A DNA stretch of 46,202 nt from Candidatus Methylobacter favarea (lineage in GTDB: Bacteria > Pseudomonadota > Gammaproteobacteria > Methylococcales > Methylomonadaceae), in assembly GCF_902806695.1 (NCBI RefSeq), contig NZ_CADCXN010000056.1, forward strand, positions 1-46,202. The letters run 5' to 3'. Under the pieces are notes generated by a model, which worked only from the letters and a program-made list of their open reading frames with translations, searched no databases and was not told the origin of the DNA. Shown here one piece after another: positions 1 to 8,479 of the stretch; the first letter of the stretch is position 1; every line of letters starts with the position of its first letter. Position numbers and translations under genes: made by a program.

Positions 1-114
1 TTCCTTGCCAGGTTGCGCCGCAAGTCAAAATGCTACAGCAAGTGCCAAAAGATGTTGGAATATTCCGTAAGGCTTCTGATGGCTAAAAGAAATAATGAGA
101 TTATCTATAGTTAA
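1..114 (+). pseudogene. C-terminal fragment of an IS1-like transposase (cut by window edge)
   Basis: Frame 1 is open from the first base to a TAA at 112-114 and reads as 37 residues, rich in Arg/Lys and ending in a short hydrophobic/basic tail (FLARLRRKSKCYSKC then QKMLEYSVRLLMAKRNN). This resembles the C-terminus of IS1-family transposases, where an L-x-R-x-x-R-K-[ST]-x-x-[FY]-[ST]-[KR]-S segment is followed by a last helix. The start lies outside the window, so whether the element is intact cannot be judged. The family call rests on remembered resemblance of a short tail only; an unrelated small ORF is possible. Confidence 0.45.
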
Positions 115-236
115 TTAGCAATACCTGAAATAGTATGAGACAAGATCAATGAAACACAGGCCAAGAGAATATGGTAAATTTATAGCGCTGGACACCCTTT
201 CATAATTTTAATAAAAACTTACAGGTGAATAAATCA

Positions 237-704
237 ATGCGCAAATATTTCTTAAATCTAATCTTTGCCATATGGGCTATTTCTTCGATTTCCGTCAATG
301 CTGAACTTCTTACTAAAGAAAGCATTCCGGAAAAAATAATGACCGAAATTTATAAAAGACATCCCGATGCATTGAAGATTAAAGCCGAGCAAAAAAAACA
401 CTTCGGCCAGGAGCTTTATGCGATTTACATTAAAGAAGGAGAAAATAATCTAATAGAATTTTACAGGCCAACCGGACATTTTTTTGTGAGCGGAGAAAAG
501 ATTGAGGGATTCAAAATGCTTCCCCCGGAGGTTGAGGACAATTTAAAAACCGCTTTTACCACCTATGAAATAAAAGAAGCAATACTGATTCCAAATCCTA
601 ACGGCTCGGGCGAGGAATATGATTTATCGGTTGACTCATCAGGTAATACCTATAGCGTTTCAGTTAGTGGCAAAGGAAATATAATAAAAAAGGTTCGTTA
701 TTGA
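237..704 (+). CDS. Small secreted PepSY-like protein, function unknown
   Basis: A 155-residue protein with an N-terminal signal peptide: two basic residues, a hydrophobic stretch around residues 5-18, and a VNA-type cleavage site near residue 22. I prefer the ATG at 237 because AGGTGA lies 8 bases upstream; an in-frame GTG at 225 overlaps that ribosome-binding site and would put MNKS in front of the signal peptide. The mature part alternates charged helices and beta-type strands (a repeated E-x-Y-x-[IL]-x-[VI] pattern, and glycine-rich turns near the C-terminus). That resembles the PepSY-like/BLIP fold of small periplasmic proteins, but no catalytic motif is visible. It stands alone, between an IS1-like fragment and a decayed phosphatase gene, in AT-rich DNA. 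The function is unknown. Confidence 0.7.
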   Translation: MRKYFLNLIFAIWAISSISVNAELLTKESIPEKIMTEIYKRHPDALKIKAEQKKHFGQELYAIYIKEGENNLIEFYRPTGHFFVSGEKIEGFKMLPPEVEDNLKTAFTTYEIKEAILIPNPNGSGEEYDLSVDSSGNTYSVSVSGKGNIIKKVRY

Positions 705-848
705 AACTCGGGCAAAGGCTTCACGGAAGTAACTATCAAGCTTGGTCTTTTATGATAACCATGCTTTAACAATTGATTTTTAACTGCTTCCAGCCTCTTC
801 ATATCTCTGCCGGGAAACAGGTTTTGCTTACTGACATCAGACTGGAGT

Positions 849-1280
849 TTGATAAATTTATCCTTAGTCATTAGTTATTTTATAGTGACCTTTCTGGTAT
901 TGGTCGTCTTTTATCCGGCCTGGAATTTGCCGGGCTGGATTCAGATCAGTAAACATTCTTATAATTTTGCTCTTGAGCAATGGTCTTATAAAGGACATTG
1001 CCTGGCTGAAGCCATTTTTCACGTCGCAGGCAAATATTTTTTATATAGGCCTCTCGACGGGCGTATTGTTTTGTATGCGGAATTCGTTCAGGGTACACTC
1101 CGCTCTGTATGTCTTTCGCCGTTCTCTTGTGTTTCTACTGACGGCCACTATCAGCGGTCCGATTATCGTTGCACTCTTAAAAGCAATACCCGTAATTATT
1201 GCCACTGGGCTTTAGATCTATTCGGCGGTTTAAACCTTATAGGCGATTGTTTGATTAAGCAAGTAACAATTTACCAATAG
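849..1280 (+). pseudogene. Frameshifted remnant of a PAP2-superfamily membrane phosphatase
   Basis: No single frame codes a full protein, but fragments from two plus-strand frames together resemble a PAP2/LpxE-like phosphatase. The first frame, starting at a TTG at 849, gives a membrane helix and then HVAGKYF near 1020, as in the family's loop after the first helices. The second frame (967-1215) continues with a helix pair reading FLLTATISGPIIVALLKAIP. The first frame then resumes with NTRNYCHWALDLFGG, which matches the family's K-x-x-T-x-x-x-C-P-W-x-L-x-x-[FY]-G-G segment. The downstream catalytic SGHA and histidine motifs are absent, so the gene is at least twice frameshifted and truncated. 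This is a reconstruction by eye and a homology search would settle it. Confidence 0.45.
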
Positions 1281-1467
1281 GCCAGTGCTTTTATGCCGAT
1301 AGGGCACTTAAAATCGAACTGCTCATGGACAAATATCCTATTCCCCTGTTTATTTATGCGCTCAAATAGGTGCCGGCGCTAAAATACGAGATGCTTTTCA
1401 ACCCGCTTGATGTCGCGTCCAACGGCTGAGGCTATTAAATATCAGTTATGAAAGCCAGTTTTATGGT

Positions 1468-1716
1468 TTGAATATTTTGAAAATGGACGAAAAGGAAAGC
1501 AGGGCGCTGATCAGTAATTATCAGAAACTGGAGCTATTTAAAACCAATAAACGGGTGTATTTATCCCCGCAACGAAAAATTGATGTCATTAATGATTCGG
1601 TGGTAGAACATAAAGCAGTCATTATTAATTCAGACTTCCAACTGGTTCTGGAGGTTACCGCCCATTGCCAGTCAGTTGATTATATGTGCTTCCAACGCTT
1701 GAGCTGTTATCAATAA
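1468..1716 (+). CDS. Possible short ORF of unknown function
   Basis: An 82-codon frame opening at TTG 1468, with an ATG alternative at 1483. Neither has a clear ribosome-binding site. The product is charged at the N-terminus and ends in a cysteine-rich segment (two Cys-x(5-6)-Cys spacings). I recognise no family. It lies just downstream of the broken PAP2 gene in a stretch that seems to be decaying, so it may be a gene remnant or chance. Confidence 0.2.
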   Translation: MNILKMDEKESRALISNYQKLELFKTNKRVYLSPQRKIDVINDSVVEHKAVIINSDFQLVLEVTAHCQSVDYMCFQRLSCYQ

Positions 1717-2133
1717 ATATGTAGGAAAAGCAAGTTGTTTATATTGATCAGTTTATGGTTAATTATTTCTTTTAACTACCCTCGTTTAAGTTATAGCTCG
1801 ACCAGAAAAAATCTACCGGTAAAAGATATATGCTGAATTAGTTATTGTTGCATCTTTCTCTAATGAAATTAGAAAGGGTAATACGGCCACTTATGAAATT
1901 ATTTGCTAAATCTGAAGTCGATATTAATATCTGTCAGGTATCATAAATTAGAAGATTATAAGAATATAAGCATTTTACTTTATCAGAAATCTTAATTTAT
2001 ATATTAAGACCGATATCGTAAACGAGGGGTTAGATACTGTGTAGTTGCTGCTCCGGAGGTGCTTGCGCTTAAAAATTCAGACGCAAACGAACCCCTCTAT
2101 GGTATCGTTTGTGGCCTTCGAACGGTCCAATGT
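1717..2133. other. AT-rich gap holding a structured element
   Basis: About 400 bases without a convincing ORF. The first 290 bases are AT-rich and featureless apart from weak hairpins. The last 120 bases hold a long imperfect inverted repeat (see 2011-2107). It lies beyond the 3' end of the tri-cysteine ORF on the minus strand. Confidence 0.5.
2011..2107. repeat. Long imperfect inverted repeat, candidate structured RNA or element end
   Basis: An outer arm at 2011-2020 pairs with 2098-2107 (10 pairs, two of them G-U). After a 3-base bulge an inner arm, GAGGGGTT at 2024-2031, pairs perfectly with AACCCCTC at 2090-2097. The 58-base interior holds a smaller hairpin (TTGCG at 2063-2067 with CGCAA at 2082-2086) and the 8-base palindrome CTCCGGAG at 2051-2058. 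There is no run of T after it, so a simple terminator is unlikely. It could be a small RNA, a miniature mobile element or a 3' structure of the downstream minus-strand gene. No known RNA family was recognised. Confidence 0.5.
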
Positions 2134-2340
2134 TCATTTTAGCTGTCGCTGCAATCGTTTCTGAAAAAGCTCTTCAATGTCAACCGGCTCCTTAGTTGGT
2201 TTGGGCTTCAGTGCCTGCAATGCAAGATTGCCCTTATGATTAGTTACATCTGATTCTGGTTTCGTTTTCTGCTGAGAACAGCAACACGTTAATATGTTGC
2301 TGCTATTTAATTCCTGGTTGTCTTTTTTATAGGTAATCAT
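2134..2340 (-). CDS. Tri-cysteine mini-protein, function unknown
   Basis: A 68-residue protein. I place the start at the ATG at 2340 because GAGAGGGGA lies a few bases upstream; a longer frame to 2385 would swallow that ribosome-binding site. There is no signal peptide or membrane segment. Residues 17-21 read LTCCC, three consecutive cysteines that could bind a metal or cluster. The C-terminal 20 residues are strongly charged and probably helical (EELFQKRLQRQLK). The middle is Lys/Pro rich and looks disordered. It has no obvious operon partner. I recognise no family; the good ribosome-binding site is the main reason to think it is a real gene. Confidence 0.45.
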   Translation of the reverse strand: MITYKKDNQELNSSNILTCCCSQQKTKPESDVTNHKGNLALQALKPKPTKEPVDIEELFQKRLQRQLK

Positions 2341-2904
2341 TTTATTTCCCCTCTCATGTGGATAGAAAGGATGTCTCGTCCACATGTAATAATTTTAAAC
2401 TGTTCTACTCTTAACTGCATGCCAACATTTTTTCTGATGTAAGCAGTATTTATTTAATCAGAATGTCTGATTAATCGTTTCTCTTTTACACCCCTATTAT
2501 TCCGGTTAAAATAAATATTCTCATATTGACTTTATTCTGTCTGTTAGATGGCGTACTGAACAGTTATACGAACGGTTGCTTAACAGAACCTGAATTCCTT
2601 AAACATACGCATGGAATAGGCCTTTATTGCTGATTCCTGAACACAATCAAGTGCCGAAACTGAACATAAAAGTTGCTATTTTTTGCTATTCTGTCGATTG
2701 AAAAAAGACTTACAATAACCGATTAATTTATAGCCGGTTAGTTTCTTAAATCACTATTATTGGCGGTTTGTAAATAAATAGCTAGTGATGAATATAAACA
2801 TTGTTTACGCTTCTTTTACTTTGTAAAGGTATTTAGTCAGTTAACCATATCTCTGGCGGTGGCTATGAAATAGTAGCCGAAGATTTTAATGCCCAATTCC
2901 CTTC
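2341..2904. other. AT-rich intergenic region
   Basis: About 560 bases separating a minus-strand mini-gene from the plus-strand methyltransferase, so it should hold divergent promoters. I see no ORF of interest. Small features are a tandem TTGCTATT pair around 2672-2690, a CTTTTAC-TTT-GTAAAGG hairpin near 2813-2829, and a GGCTA/TAGCC hairpin near 2861-2878 close to the methyltransferase start. Confidence 0.4.
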
Positions 2905-3789
2905 ATGCCTAATAAGAACAGAACACCTTTATTGAAAAAATCCGCCAATGCAGCTCAGGTTAAATTGCCTTATATTGATTATTTGCTAGCTTCATTAGAA
3001 GCCGGTGATGAAGTTGTAGAAAAAAGTTTTGGCAGGCATAATCACTGGGGCTACTGGGAAAACCCCGGGTCAGCCGCATTGACAACTGCCGATTTTAAAC
3101 AGGCGGCAGAAAATTTAACGAAAGAGATCTGCAAAGCCGGGCATATAGAAGACGGTCTGAAAGTGCTGGATGTAGGCTGCGGTTTCGGCGGCACGGTCGC
3201 GCATATCAACGAACATTTTACCGGCATGGAACTGACCGGGCTGAATATTGATGAGCGTCAGTTGCAGCGGGCAAGAGAAACCGTCATTCCCTTAGCAGAC
3301 AACAGCATTCAATTTGAACAGGGCGACGCCTGCGCCTTGCCTTTTCCTGACCAGTCATTTGATGTGGTTTTAGCGGTTGAATGTATCTTTCATTTCCCTG
3401 ACCGCAAGCAGTTTTTTAAAGAAGCTTATCGCGTGCTCAAACCGGGCGGCTTTCTGGCGCTGTCTGATTTTGTTCCGGAAACTGTATTGCTGCCTTTTGC
3501 CCGCATAAAACTGCCGGAGCGCCTGAGCGTCGGTTTTTATGGAAAATGCAATCTGCAATTTGCTGCGGAACATTACCGGAGACTGGCTGCTCAAATACGG
3601 TTTAATGTACAACTGGAACGCGATATTACGAGGAATACCCTGCCGACCTATGCCTATATAAGACAGCTTGGACAACAAAAAAATGTTTCCAGTATATTTG
3701 CTGTTGTTGAAACAGCAGCCATTGAACTGCTCAGCAGGCTCAGATTGATCAGGTATTACATTTACGCGTTTCAAAAGCCTTTAAGATAA
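2905..3789 (+). CDS. Class I SAM-dependent methyltransferase, UbiE/tocopherol-type
   Basis: A 294-residue soluble enzyme with a Rossmann methyltransferase core. Motif I, VLDVGCGFGG, is at residues 87-96. An acidic residue that would bind the ribose follows in LTGLNIDE. The post-II motif reads GDACALPFPDQSFDVVLAVE, and YRVLKPGGFLALSDF near residue 180 is the typical motif III. The N-terminal HWGYWENP segment occurs in small-molecule and quinone/lipid-ring methyltransferases of the gamma-tocopherol/sarcosine type. The substrate cannot be told from the sequence: a quinone, a polyketide-like lipid and a sterol- or hopanoid-related substrate are all open. It precedes the copper-oxidase operon by about 60 bases but shows no sign of translational coupling to it. 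The ribosome-binding site is poor and an earlier start cannot be excluded. Confidence 0.85.
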   Translation: MPNKNRTPLLKKSANAAQVKLPYIDYLLASLEAGDEVVEKSFGRHNHWGYWENPGSAALTTADFKQAAENLTKEICKAGHIEDGLKVLDVGCGFGGTVAHINEHFTGMELTGLNIDERQLQRARETVIPLADNSIQFEQGDACALPFPDQSFDVVLAVECIFHFPDRKQFFKEAYRVLKPGGFLALSDFVPETVLLPFARIKLPERLSVGFYGKCNLQFAAEHYRRLAAQIRFNVQLERDITRNTLPTYAYIRQLGQQKNVSSIFAVVETAAIELLSRLRLIRYYIYAFQKPLR

Positions 3790-3853
3790 ACGCATTCGGG
3801 CTCTAACTGGCCCGCCCCTTACAATAAACAGCTTTAGACATTTTTGTCGACGT

Positions 3854-5515
3854 ATGACCAAAAGAATACTCCTTGCTTTAATTCCGCTGATTTTCCTGCT
3901 GGCCGCCGTCGCCATTCAGTTTTTCCCCAAGCCCTCGCAGAAAGCCGGCATTCTTCCGCCCGCCACGGTTTATCATCAGTCCGGAGAAACTGCCAGCGTG
4001 GAAAAACCCTGCTCCAATGAACATCCCGAATGGCGGCAGGCGCAGGTTATCGACGGCGTGAAAATTGATGAGGCGCTGTCCTGCGAGCCGGATAATCCTT
4101 ATGACGTTGCCGTTGCCGTCAAGGGCGTCAACAATGTATCCATGGCTACGCTGATGCAATCCGGTCTGTCTGAGGACGCCTTGACCCTGACCGATGATCT
4201 GGACGGCGACGGCGATCCCGATATTATCCGCATCAAACTGGAGATTGTAGAGCTGAATGGCGCAACTCCGGAGGGAGATTTTCTGATTAATACCTACGAC
4301 ATTGCGCCGGGCATTCAGCCGGGGCTGTGGGTTTTCGCGCCCAAATCGCGCGGCATGGCGCTTAAAAACTTTAATTCGGCGGTCGCCAACCCGCTGCTGC
4401 GCGCGCCGTCCCCCACAATCCGCGTCGAGCAGGGCGACAAGGTTTATATCACGCTGGAAAACACCCATTATTTGCCGCACACCATTCATCTGCACGGCGT
4501 CGATCATCCGTTCCAGACGGCGGCCGGCGAAGATAATGACGGCATGGATGACCACCCTGTTTTTCCGGGCAAAAGCCATACCTACGAATTACAGCCCCGG
4601 CATGCCGGCACCATGTTTTATCATTGCCATGTGCAAACCGCGCAACACATGATGATGGGCTTGAATGGCATGTTCGTCATAGAGGAAAACCATCCTGACA
4701 ACTGGGTGCAGACTTTTAATATCGGGGCGGGGCAGGTTCGTCATCCATCGGTTTCGGTAAAGAAGTCCTACAGCCGCGAATATGATCTGTACTATCAGTC
4801 GGTCGATAAAAAACTGGCGCGCATCATACAGAATGCCAATGACCCGAGACTTATCGCCAACCGGATGAGCCGCGGCTATAACATGACCGATTCAGTTGAA
4901 AATTACTTCATGCTGAACGGTCATTCATTGCCCTACACGCTGCGGGACGCAATGATTGTCGTCGCTGAAAATGAAGATATAAAACTGCGCATCGCCAATG
5001 CCCAGCGCTCATCCGTGGCCATCCATTTTCATGGGCACAAAGCCGCGATCACCGCTTATGACGGCGTCGAGCAGCCGGCGGGCTCGCAGTTGACGCGCGA
5101 TGTGTTTGATATCGCCCCGGCGCAGCGGCTTGATCTGCATTTGAAAACCAAAAACGACGGCCTGAACAGCTACGGCCCGGGCTTATGGATGTTTCATGAC
5201 CATGTTGCGACCGGCACGACTACCGATGGCATGGAGCCGGGCGGCAATATGGCGATCCTGGCCTATAAACCTTTACTGGACGAACAGGGCATGCCGAAAA
5301 TGCATGGCGACTTGCTCAGCCAGCTGTTTAATAAGGATTACTATGCCAAAAAGCAGGCGGTCTGGCCGGAAGGGGATTTTGCGCAGCTGCTGGGCGAAGC
5401 CGGATTAATTGCGCCGGATACTCTTCGTCTGATCATTTTCGGACTGGCGGCTGGTTTAATGACAGGGCTGCTTATTTTTATTGCACTGGTCTATAGGCGG
5501 AAACAAAACCTATGA
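3854..5515 (+). CDS. Membrane-anchored multicopper oxidase
   Basis: A 553-residue protein with an N-terminal signal-anchor helix (residues 5-22) and a second helix near the C-terminus (about 524-544), placing the oxidase domains in the periplasm. Copper-ligand motifs are clear: HLHG with His212 and His214, FYHCH at 255-259 followed by QTAQHMMMG, HFHGH at 391-395, and MFHDH at 446-450. These give the His-X-His pairs of the trinuclear centre and a Cys258-type type 1 site. The second repeat has Asp where a type 1 Cys would be, so only one blue copper site is expected. An EF-hand-like loop (DLDGDGDPD, 115-123) lies before the first cupredoxin fold. Its stop overlaps the next gene's start (ATGA), so the two are translationally coupled. 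The physiological substrate is unknown; Cu(I) or Mn(II) oxidation, or electron delivery, are possibilities. Confidence 0.9.
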   Translation: MTKRILLALIPLIFLLAAVAIQFFPKPSQKAGILPPATVYHQSGETASVEKPCSNEHPEWRQAQVIDGVKIDEALSCEPDNPYDVAVAVKGVNNVSMATLMQSGLSEDALTLTDDLDGDGDPDIIRIKLEIVELNGATPEGDFLINTYDIAPGIQPGLWVFAPKSRGMALKNFNSAVANPLLRAPSPTIRVEQGDKVYITLENTHYLPHTIHLHGVDHPFQTAAGEDNDGMDDHPVFPGKSHTYELQPRHAGTMFYHCHVQTAQHMMMGLNGMFVIEENHPDNWVQTFNIGAGQVRHPSVSVKKSYSREYDLYYQSVDKKLARIIQNANDPRLIANRMSRGYNMTDSVENYFMLNGHSLPYTLRDAMIVVAENEDIKLRIANAQRSSVAIHFHGHKAAITAYDGVEQPAGSQLTRDVFDIAPAQRLDLHLKTKNDGLNSYGPGLWMFHDHVATGTTTDGMEPGGNMAILAYKPLLDEQGMPKMHGDLLSQLFNKDYYAKKQAVWPEGDFAQLLGEAGLIAPDTLRLIIFGLAAGLMTGLLIFIALVYRRKQNL

Positions 5516-6207
5516 AAATGCACCATCGCTTAAAGCGGATGTTGATAATTTCAGGAATGCTGGCAGTTCTCAATCCATCCTTTGCGATGATGAACCATGA
5601 CGGCATGCTGATGGATGAAAAAGGCATGATCATGAATGCCAATAGCGACAATCTGCCTCGCGACTGCCCGAAGGTGTCAGGCGACGTCAATATTACCATC
5701 CATGCCGGCCGCAAGCATGCCTTGAAATTCAACGGCAAAATGTTTGCGTTCGACCGGCAGGAATGGGATGTGGCGCCGTGTTCGCGAATTAACATCACCT
5801 TCATCAATGACGATGAGATACGCCATCAACTGATGATTCATGGCTTGCCCGGCTATTTATACCCGCAAGGCATGTTTCATCTGGAGCTTTACGGAGCCGG
5901 CGAATTGAAGGCCTCCTTGATTGTGCCCAGCCAGAAAAAAACCTACCTTGTCCACTGCGAATTGGCGCAGCACATGGAAAAAGGCATGAAAGCGCAACTG
6001 AAAGTCGACGGCGGCGACGGCGACTTGCCCAGTATTCCCGGCATCACCGAGCCTGTCCGCGCCGATGTTTACCCCATAGACTGGAACAGCTCAGCCTGGA
6101 TGATTCTGGCCGTCTGCATGATAGCGGGGTGCGTTATTCCATTTTTTGTCCTGAACAGAAAAGGCGATTTCACTTTTTTTCAAGACCAGGCAAAACGTGA
6201 TAAATAA
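5512..6207 (+). CDS. Membrane-tethered cupredoxin-domain protein, partner of the multicopper oxidase
   Basis: A 231-residue protein with a signal peptide ending near residue 25, then a Met/His-rich stretch (MMNHDGMLMDEKGMIM) typical of periplasmic copper-handling proteins. A single cupredoxin fold (about 50-168) carries candidate type 1 ligands His105 or His110, Cys149, His154 and Met155/Met159. The order His...Cys-x4-His-Met is plastocyanin/azurin-like. A C-terminal membrane helix (about 196-217) anchors it. Its ATG overlaps the stop of the oxidase gene by four bases, so the two proteins are probably made together and may pass electrons or copper between them. The pairing is inference; the copper site is directly visible. 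Confidence 0.85.
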   Translation: MKMHHRLKRMLIISGMLAVLNPSFAMMNHDGMLMDEKGMIMNANSDNLPRDCPKVSGDVNITIHAGRKHALKFNGKMFAFDRQEWDVAPCSRINITFINDDEIRHQLMIHGLPGYLYPQGMFHLELYGAGELKASLIVPSQKKTYLVHCELAQHMEKGMKAQLKVDGGDGDLPSIPGITEPVRADVYPIDWNSSAWMILAVCMIAGCVIPFFVLNRKGDFTFFQDQAKRDK

Positions 6208-6454
6208 GGATCAACATCAAACTTGACATTTAACAACAATACTGCCTCAACGGATTTTTTAATCTTTTGTTCACCTTTAAAAACACAGAAGTTATGCCGA
6301 ACAAGAGCTAGCGCTACCCCTCACCCATATAAACGCTCAACATAAGCAAAAGGAAGTTTTGCGCTGGCTTAACATTCAACCTTGCTACAATAACTGGATA
6401 AGTGCGCTTGCATCACTATTGCGATTAAACGATTAATTTGTGTTCCCGCTAAAT

Positions 6455-8479
6455 ATGACTGAAATACCTTATCTAACCATTCCGGAAGGCAAAATTTGTG
6501 ACTTTATTAGCGGAGGTTTTAGACACGACACGCCTGAAGAATATGTGCGTCAAAATCTGGAAAAACGCTTGGTTAATGAATTGAAATATCCGCGTGAAAG
6601 AATCGGCGTTGAAGTAGCTTTACAAATGGGCAGTAATAAACCCCGTGCCGATGTCGTCATTTATCTGGAAAAACTCCCGCAAACCCAGGAAAACATTCAT
6701 GTTGTCGTGGAATGCAAAAAAGAAAACGTGTCGCCTTCTGATAAAAAAGACGGCATTGAACAACTCAAAAGCTATATGTCAGCATGCCTTAACTGCGAAT
6801 GGGGCTTATGGACAAACGGCAAGCAAAGGCAGGTCTGGCGCAGGATAAAGAACGCCGCTGGACAGGCTGAATTTATAGAATTCAACGACATTCCCGATGT
6901 ATCCGGCTCAACCGAAGACATAGACCGCCCAAAACGCAACAAGCTGGTGCGCGCCGACGGCGACAACCTATTTTTAGCCTTTCGCCGTAGCCATGAAGCC
7001 ATTCATGTGAGCGATGGGTTTAACAAAGAAAACGCCTTTTTCGAGTTTCTGAAAATCATCTTTTGCAAAATTGAGGATGAACGCAACATCCCCAAGCCGC
7101 TTGAGTTTTATGTCTCTTCCAACGAGCGCATTTCAATTGACGGGCAGCAATCTTGCAAACAGCGCATTGAAGCCATTTTTAAGCGCGTGAAAAGCAAATT
7201 CAATCAGATTTTTGACAGCAACGAAGAAATCAAATTATCGCCGCGCAGCCTTGCGCAAATAGCGGCTGAACTCCGAGGATACAGTTTTTTAGCAACTGAT
7301 ATTGATCTTAAAGGCCATGCTTATGAAGAAATTGTCGGCTCAAACCTGAAAGGCGATAGGGGGCAATTTTTTACGCCGCGCAATGTCATGCACATGGCGG
7401 TTGCCATGCTCAACCCCAAACTGGATGAGAAAATACTTGACCCGGCATGTGGAACGGGCGGTTTCCTGGTCACAGCGATGAACCATGTGATAGCGCAACT
7501 CAAGAAAGACTGGGCAAAAGATTTAGGCAAGCAGGAAAGTGAATGGAATGACGACGAAAAGAAAGCCTTACAAAACCGCATCAGTGAAATGGCCGAAAGC
7601 TCATTTTTCGGTTTCGACATTGCCCCCGAATTAGTCAAAGCCACCAAAATGAACATGGTGATGAATAATGACGGCAGCGGCAATATTCTTCGCACCGATT
7701 CGTTATTGCCGCCGCATTTATGGGAAGCCGATTTCAAAAATGCACTGGCTAAATCGCTGAAAATAAAACCCGCTGAATTAAGCAATAAAGACAGCATCGG
7801 TTTATTTGATGTCATTGTCACCAATCCGCCGTTTGGCAGCAAAATCCTTATCAAGGAAGAGTACATGCTCGATCAGTACTCGATTGGGCATGGTTGGGAA
7901 AGCCCCAAAAAAGCCGGGAACGGCGAATGGAAAAAGAAAACCGTTTTATCTGCGTCCCCTCCCGAACAGCTTTTTATTGAACGCTGCTTACAACTGCTCA
8001 AGCCTGGCGGACGCATGGCAATTGTCTTGCCGGATTCAATTCTTGGTTCGCCTGGCTTGGGGCATATTCGCCAATGGTTATTGGGCGAAGCAAAAATTAT
8101 TGCCAGCCTTGATCTGGATTCCGACACCTTTCAGCCTCACACGGGCGTGCAAACGTCGATTTTAATTCTGCAAAAGCTTACTCCGGAAGAAAAAGCCGAA
8201 GAGCAGCGCACCCGCATCCTGCGTCCTTACCATATTTTCATGGCGGTGATTGATAAAGTCGGTCACGACAAACGCGGTAATAATCTTTACCAGCGTGACG
8301 AGCACGGCGAAGAAATACTGATTGAAGTCAATGAAACCGTGACTGAACTGAACAAAACCGCAGACGGACAAACGACCGTAAAATCCGCCAAGCGTTTTGA
8401 AAAAGTGCCCGATGATCAAACCCGCGCCGTTCCTGCTGTATTTAGGGAATGGAAACGCGATGAAGGCATTGCATGGTAG
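6455..8479 (+). CDS. Restriction nuclease-adenine methylase fusion subunit (HSDR_N_2 + N6_Mtase)
   Basis: About 674 residues. The N-terminal domain (about 1-140) has the PD-(D/E)xK layout of the HSDR_N_2 family: PRAD with Asp66, then VVVECKK with Glu86 and Lys88, followed by a conserved Gln in EQLKSYM. The rest is a type I-type N6-adenine methylase: FFTPRNV, motif I DPACGTGGF near residue 328, and NPPF near residue 459. Nuclease and methylase on one chain plus a separate specificity subunit is the arrangement of BcgI-type (type IIB) enzymes, and no HsdR translocase lies nearby. The specificity gene overlaps its 3' end by seven bases. I prefer the ATG at 6455; a GTG at 6440 is an alternative. 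It would bind with the S subunit at DNA and both cut and methylate. Confidence 0.85.
   Translation: MTEIPYLTIPEGKICDFISGGFRHDTPEEYVRQNLEKRLVNELKYPRERIGVEVALQMGSNKPRADVVIYLEKLPQTQENIHVVVECKKENVSPSDKKDGIEQLKSYMSACLNCEWGLWTNGKQRQVWRRIKNAAGQAEFIEFNDIPDVSGSTEDIDRPKRNKLVRADGDNLFLAFRRSHEAIHVSDGFNKENAFFEFLKIIFCKIEDERNIPKPLEFYVSSNERISIDGQQSCKQRIEAIFKRVKSKFNQIFDSNEEIKLSPRSLAQIAAELRGYSFLATDIDLKGHAYEEIVGSNLKGDRGQFFTPRNVMHMAVAMLNPKLDEKILDPACGTGGFLVTAMNHVIAQLKKDWAKDLGKQESEWNDDEKKALQNRISEMAESSFFGFDIAPELVKATKMNMVMNNDGSGNILRTDSLLPPHLWEADFKNALAKSLKIKPAELSNKDSIGLFDVIVTNPPFGSKILIKEEYMLDQYSIGHGWESPKKAGNGEWKKKTVLSASPPEQLFIERCLQLLKPGGRMAIVLPDSILGSPGLGHIRQWLLGEAKIIASLDLDSDTFQPHTGVQTSILILQKLTPEEKAEEQRTRILRPYHIFMAVIDKVGHDKRGNNLYQRDEHGEEILIEVNETVTELNKTADGQTTVKSAKRFEKVPDDQTRAVPAVFREWKRDEGIAW

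Noticed and set aside
3370-3774. 134-codon minus-strand frame
   Set aside because: It lies wholly inside the methyltransferase gene in the opposite frame; no family likeness.
7321-7866. 181-codon minus-strand frame
   Set aside because: A shadow of the methylase coding sequence; its translation is low-complexity and unlike any family.
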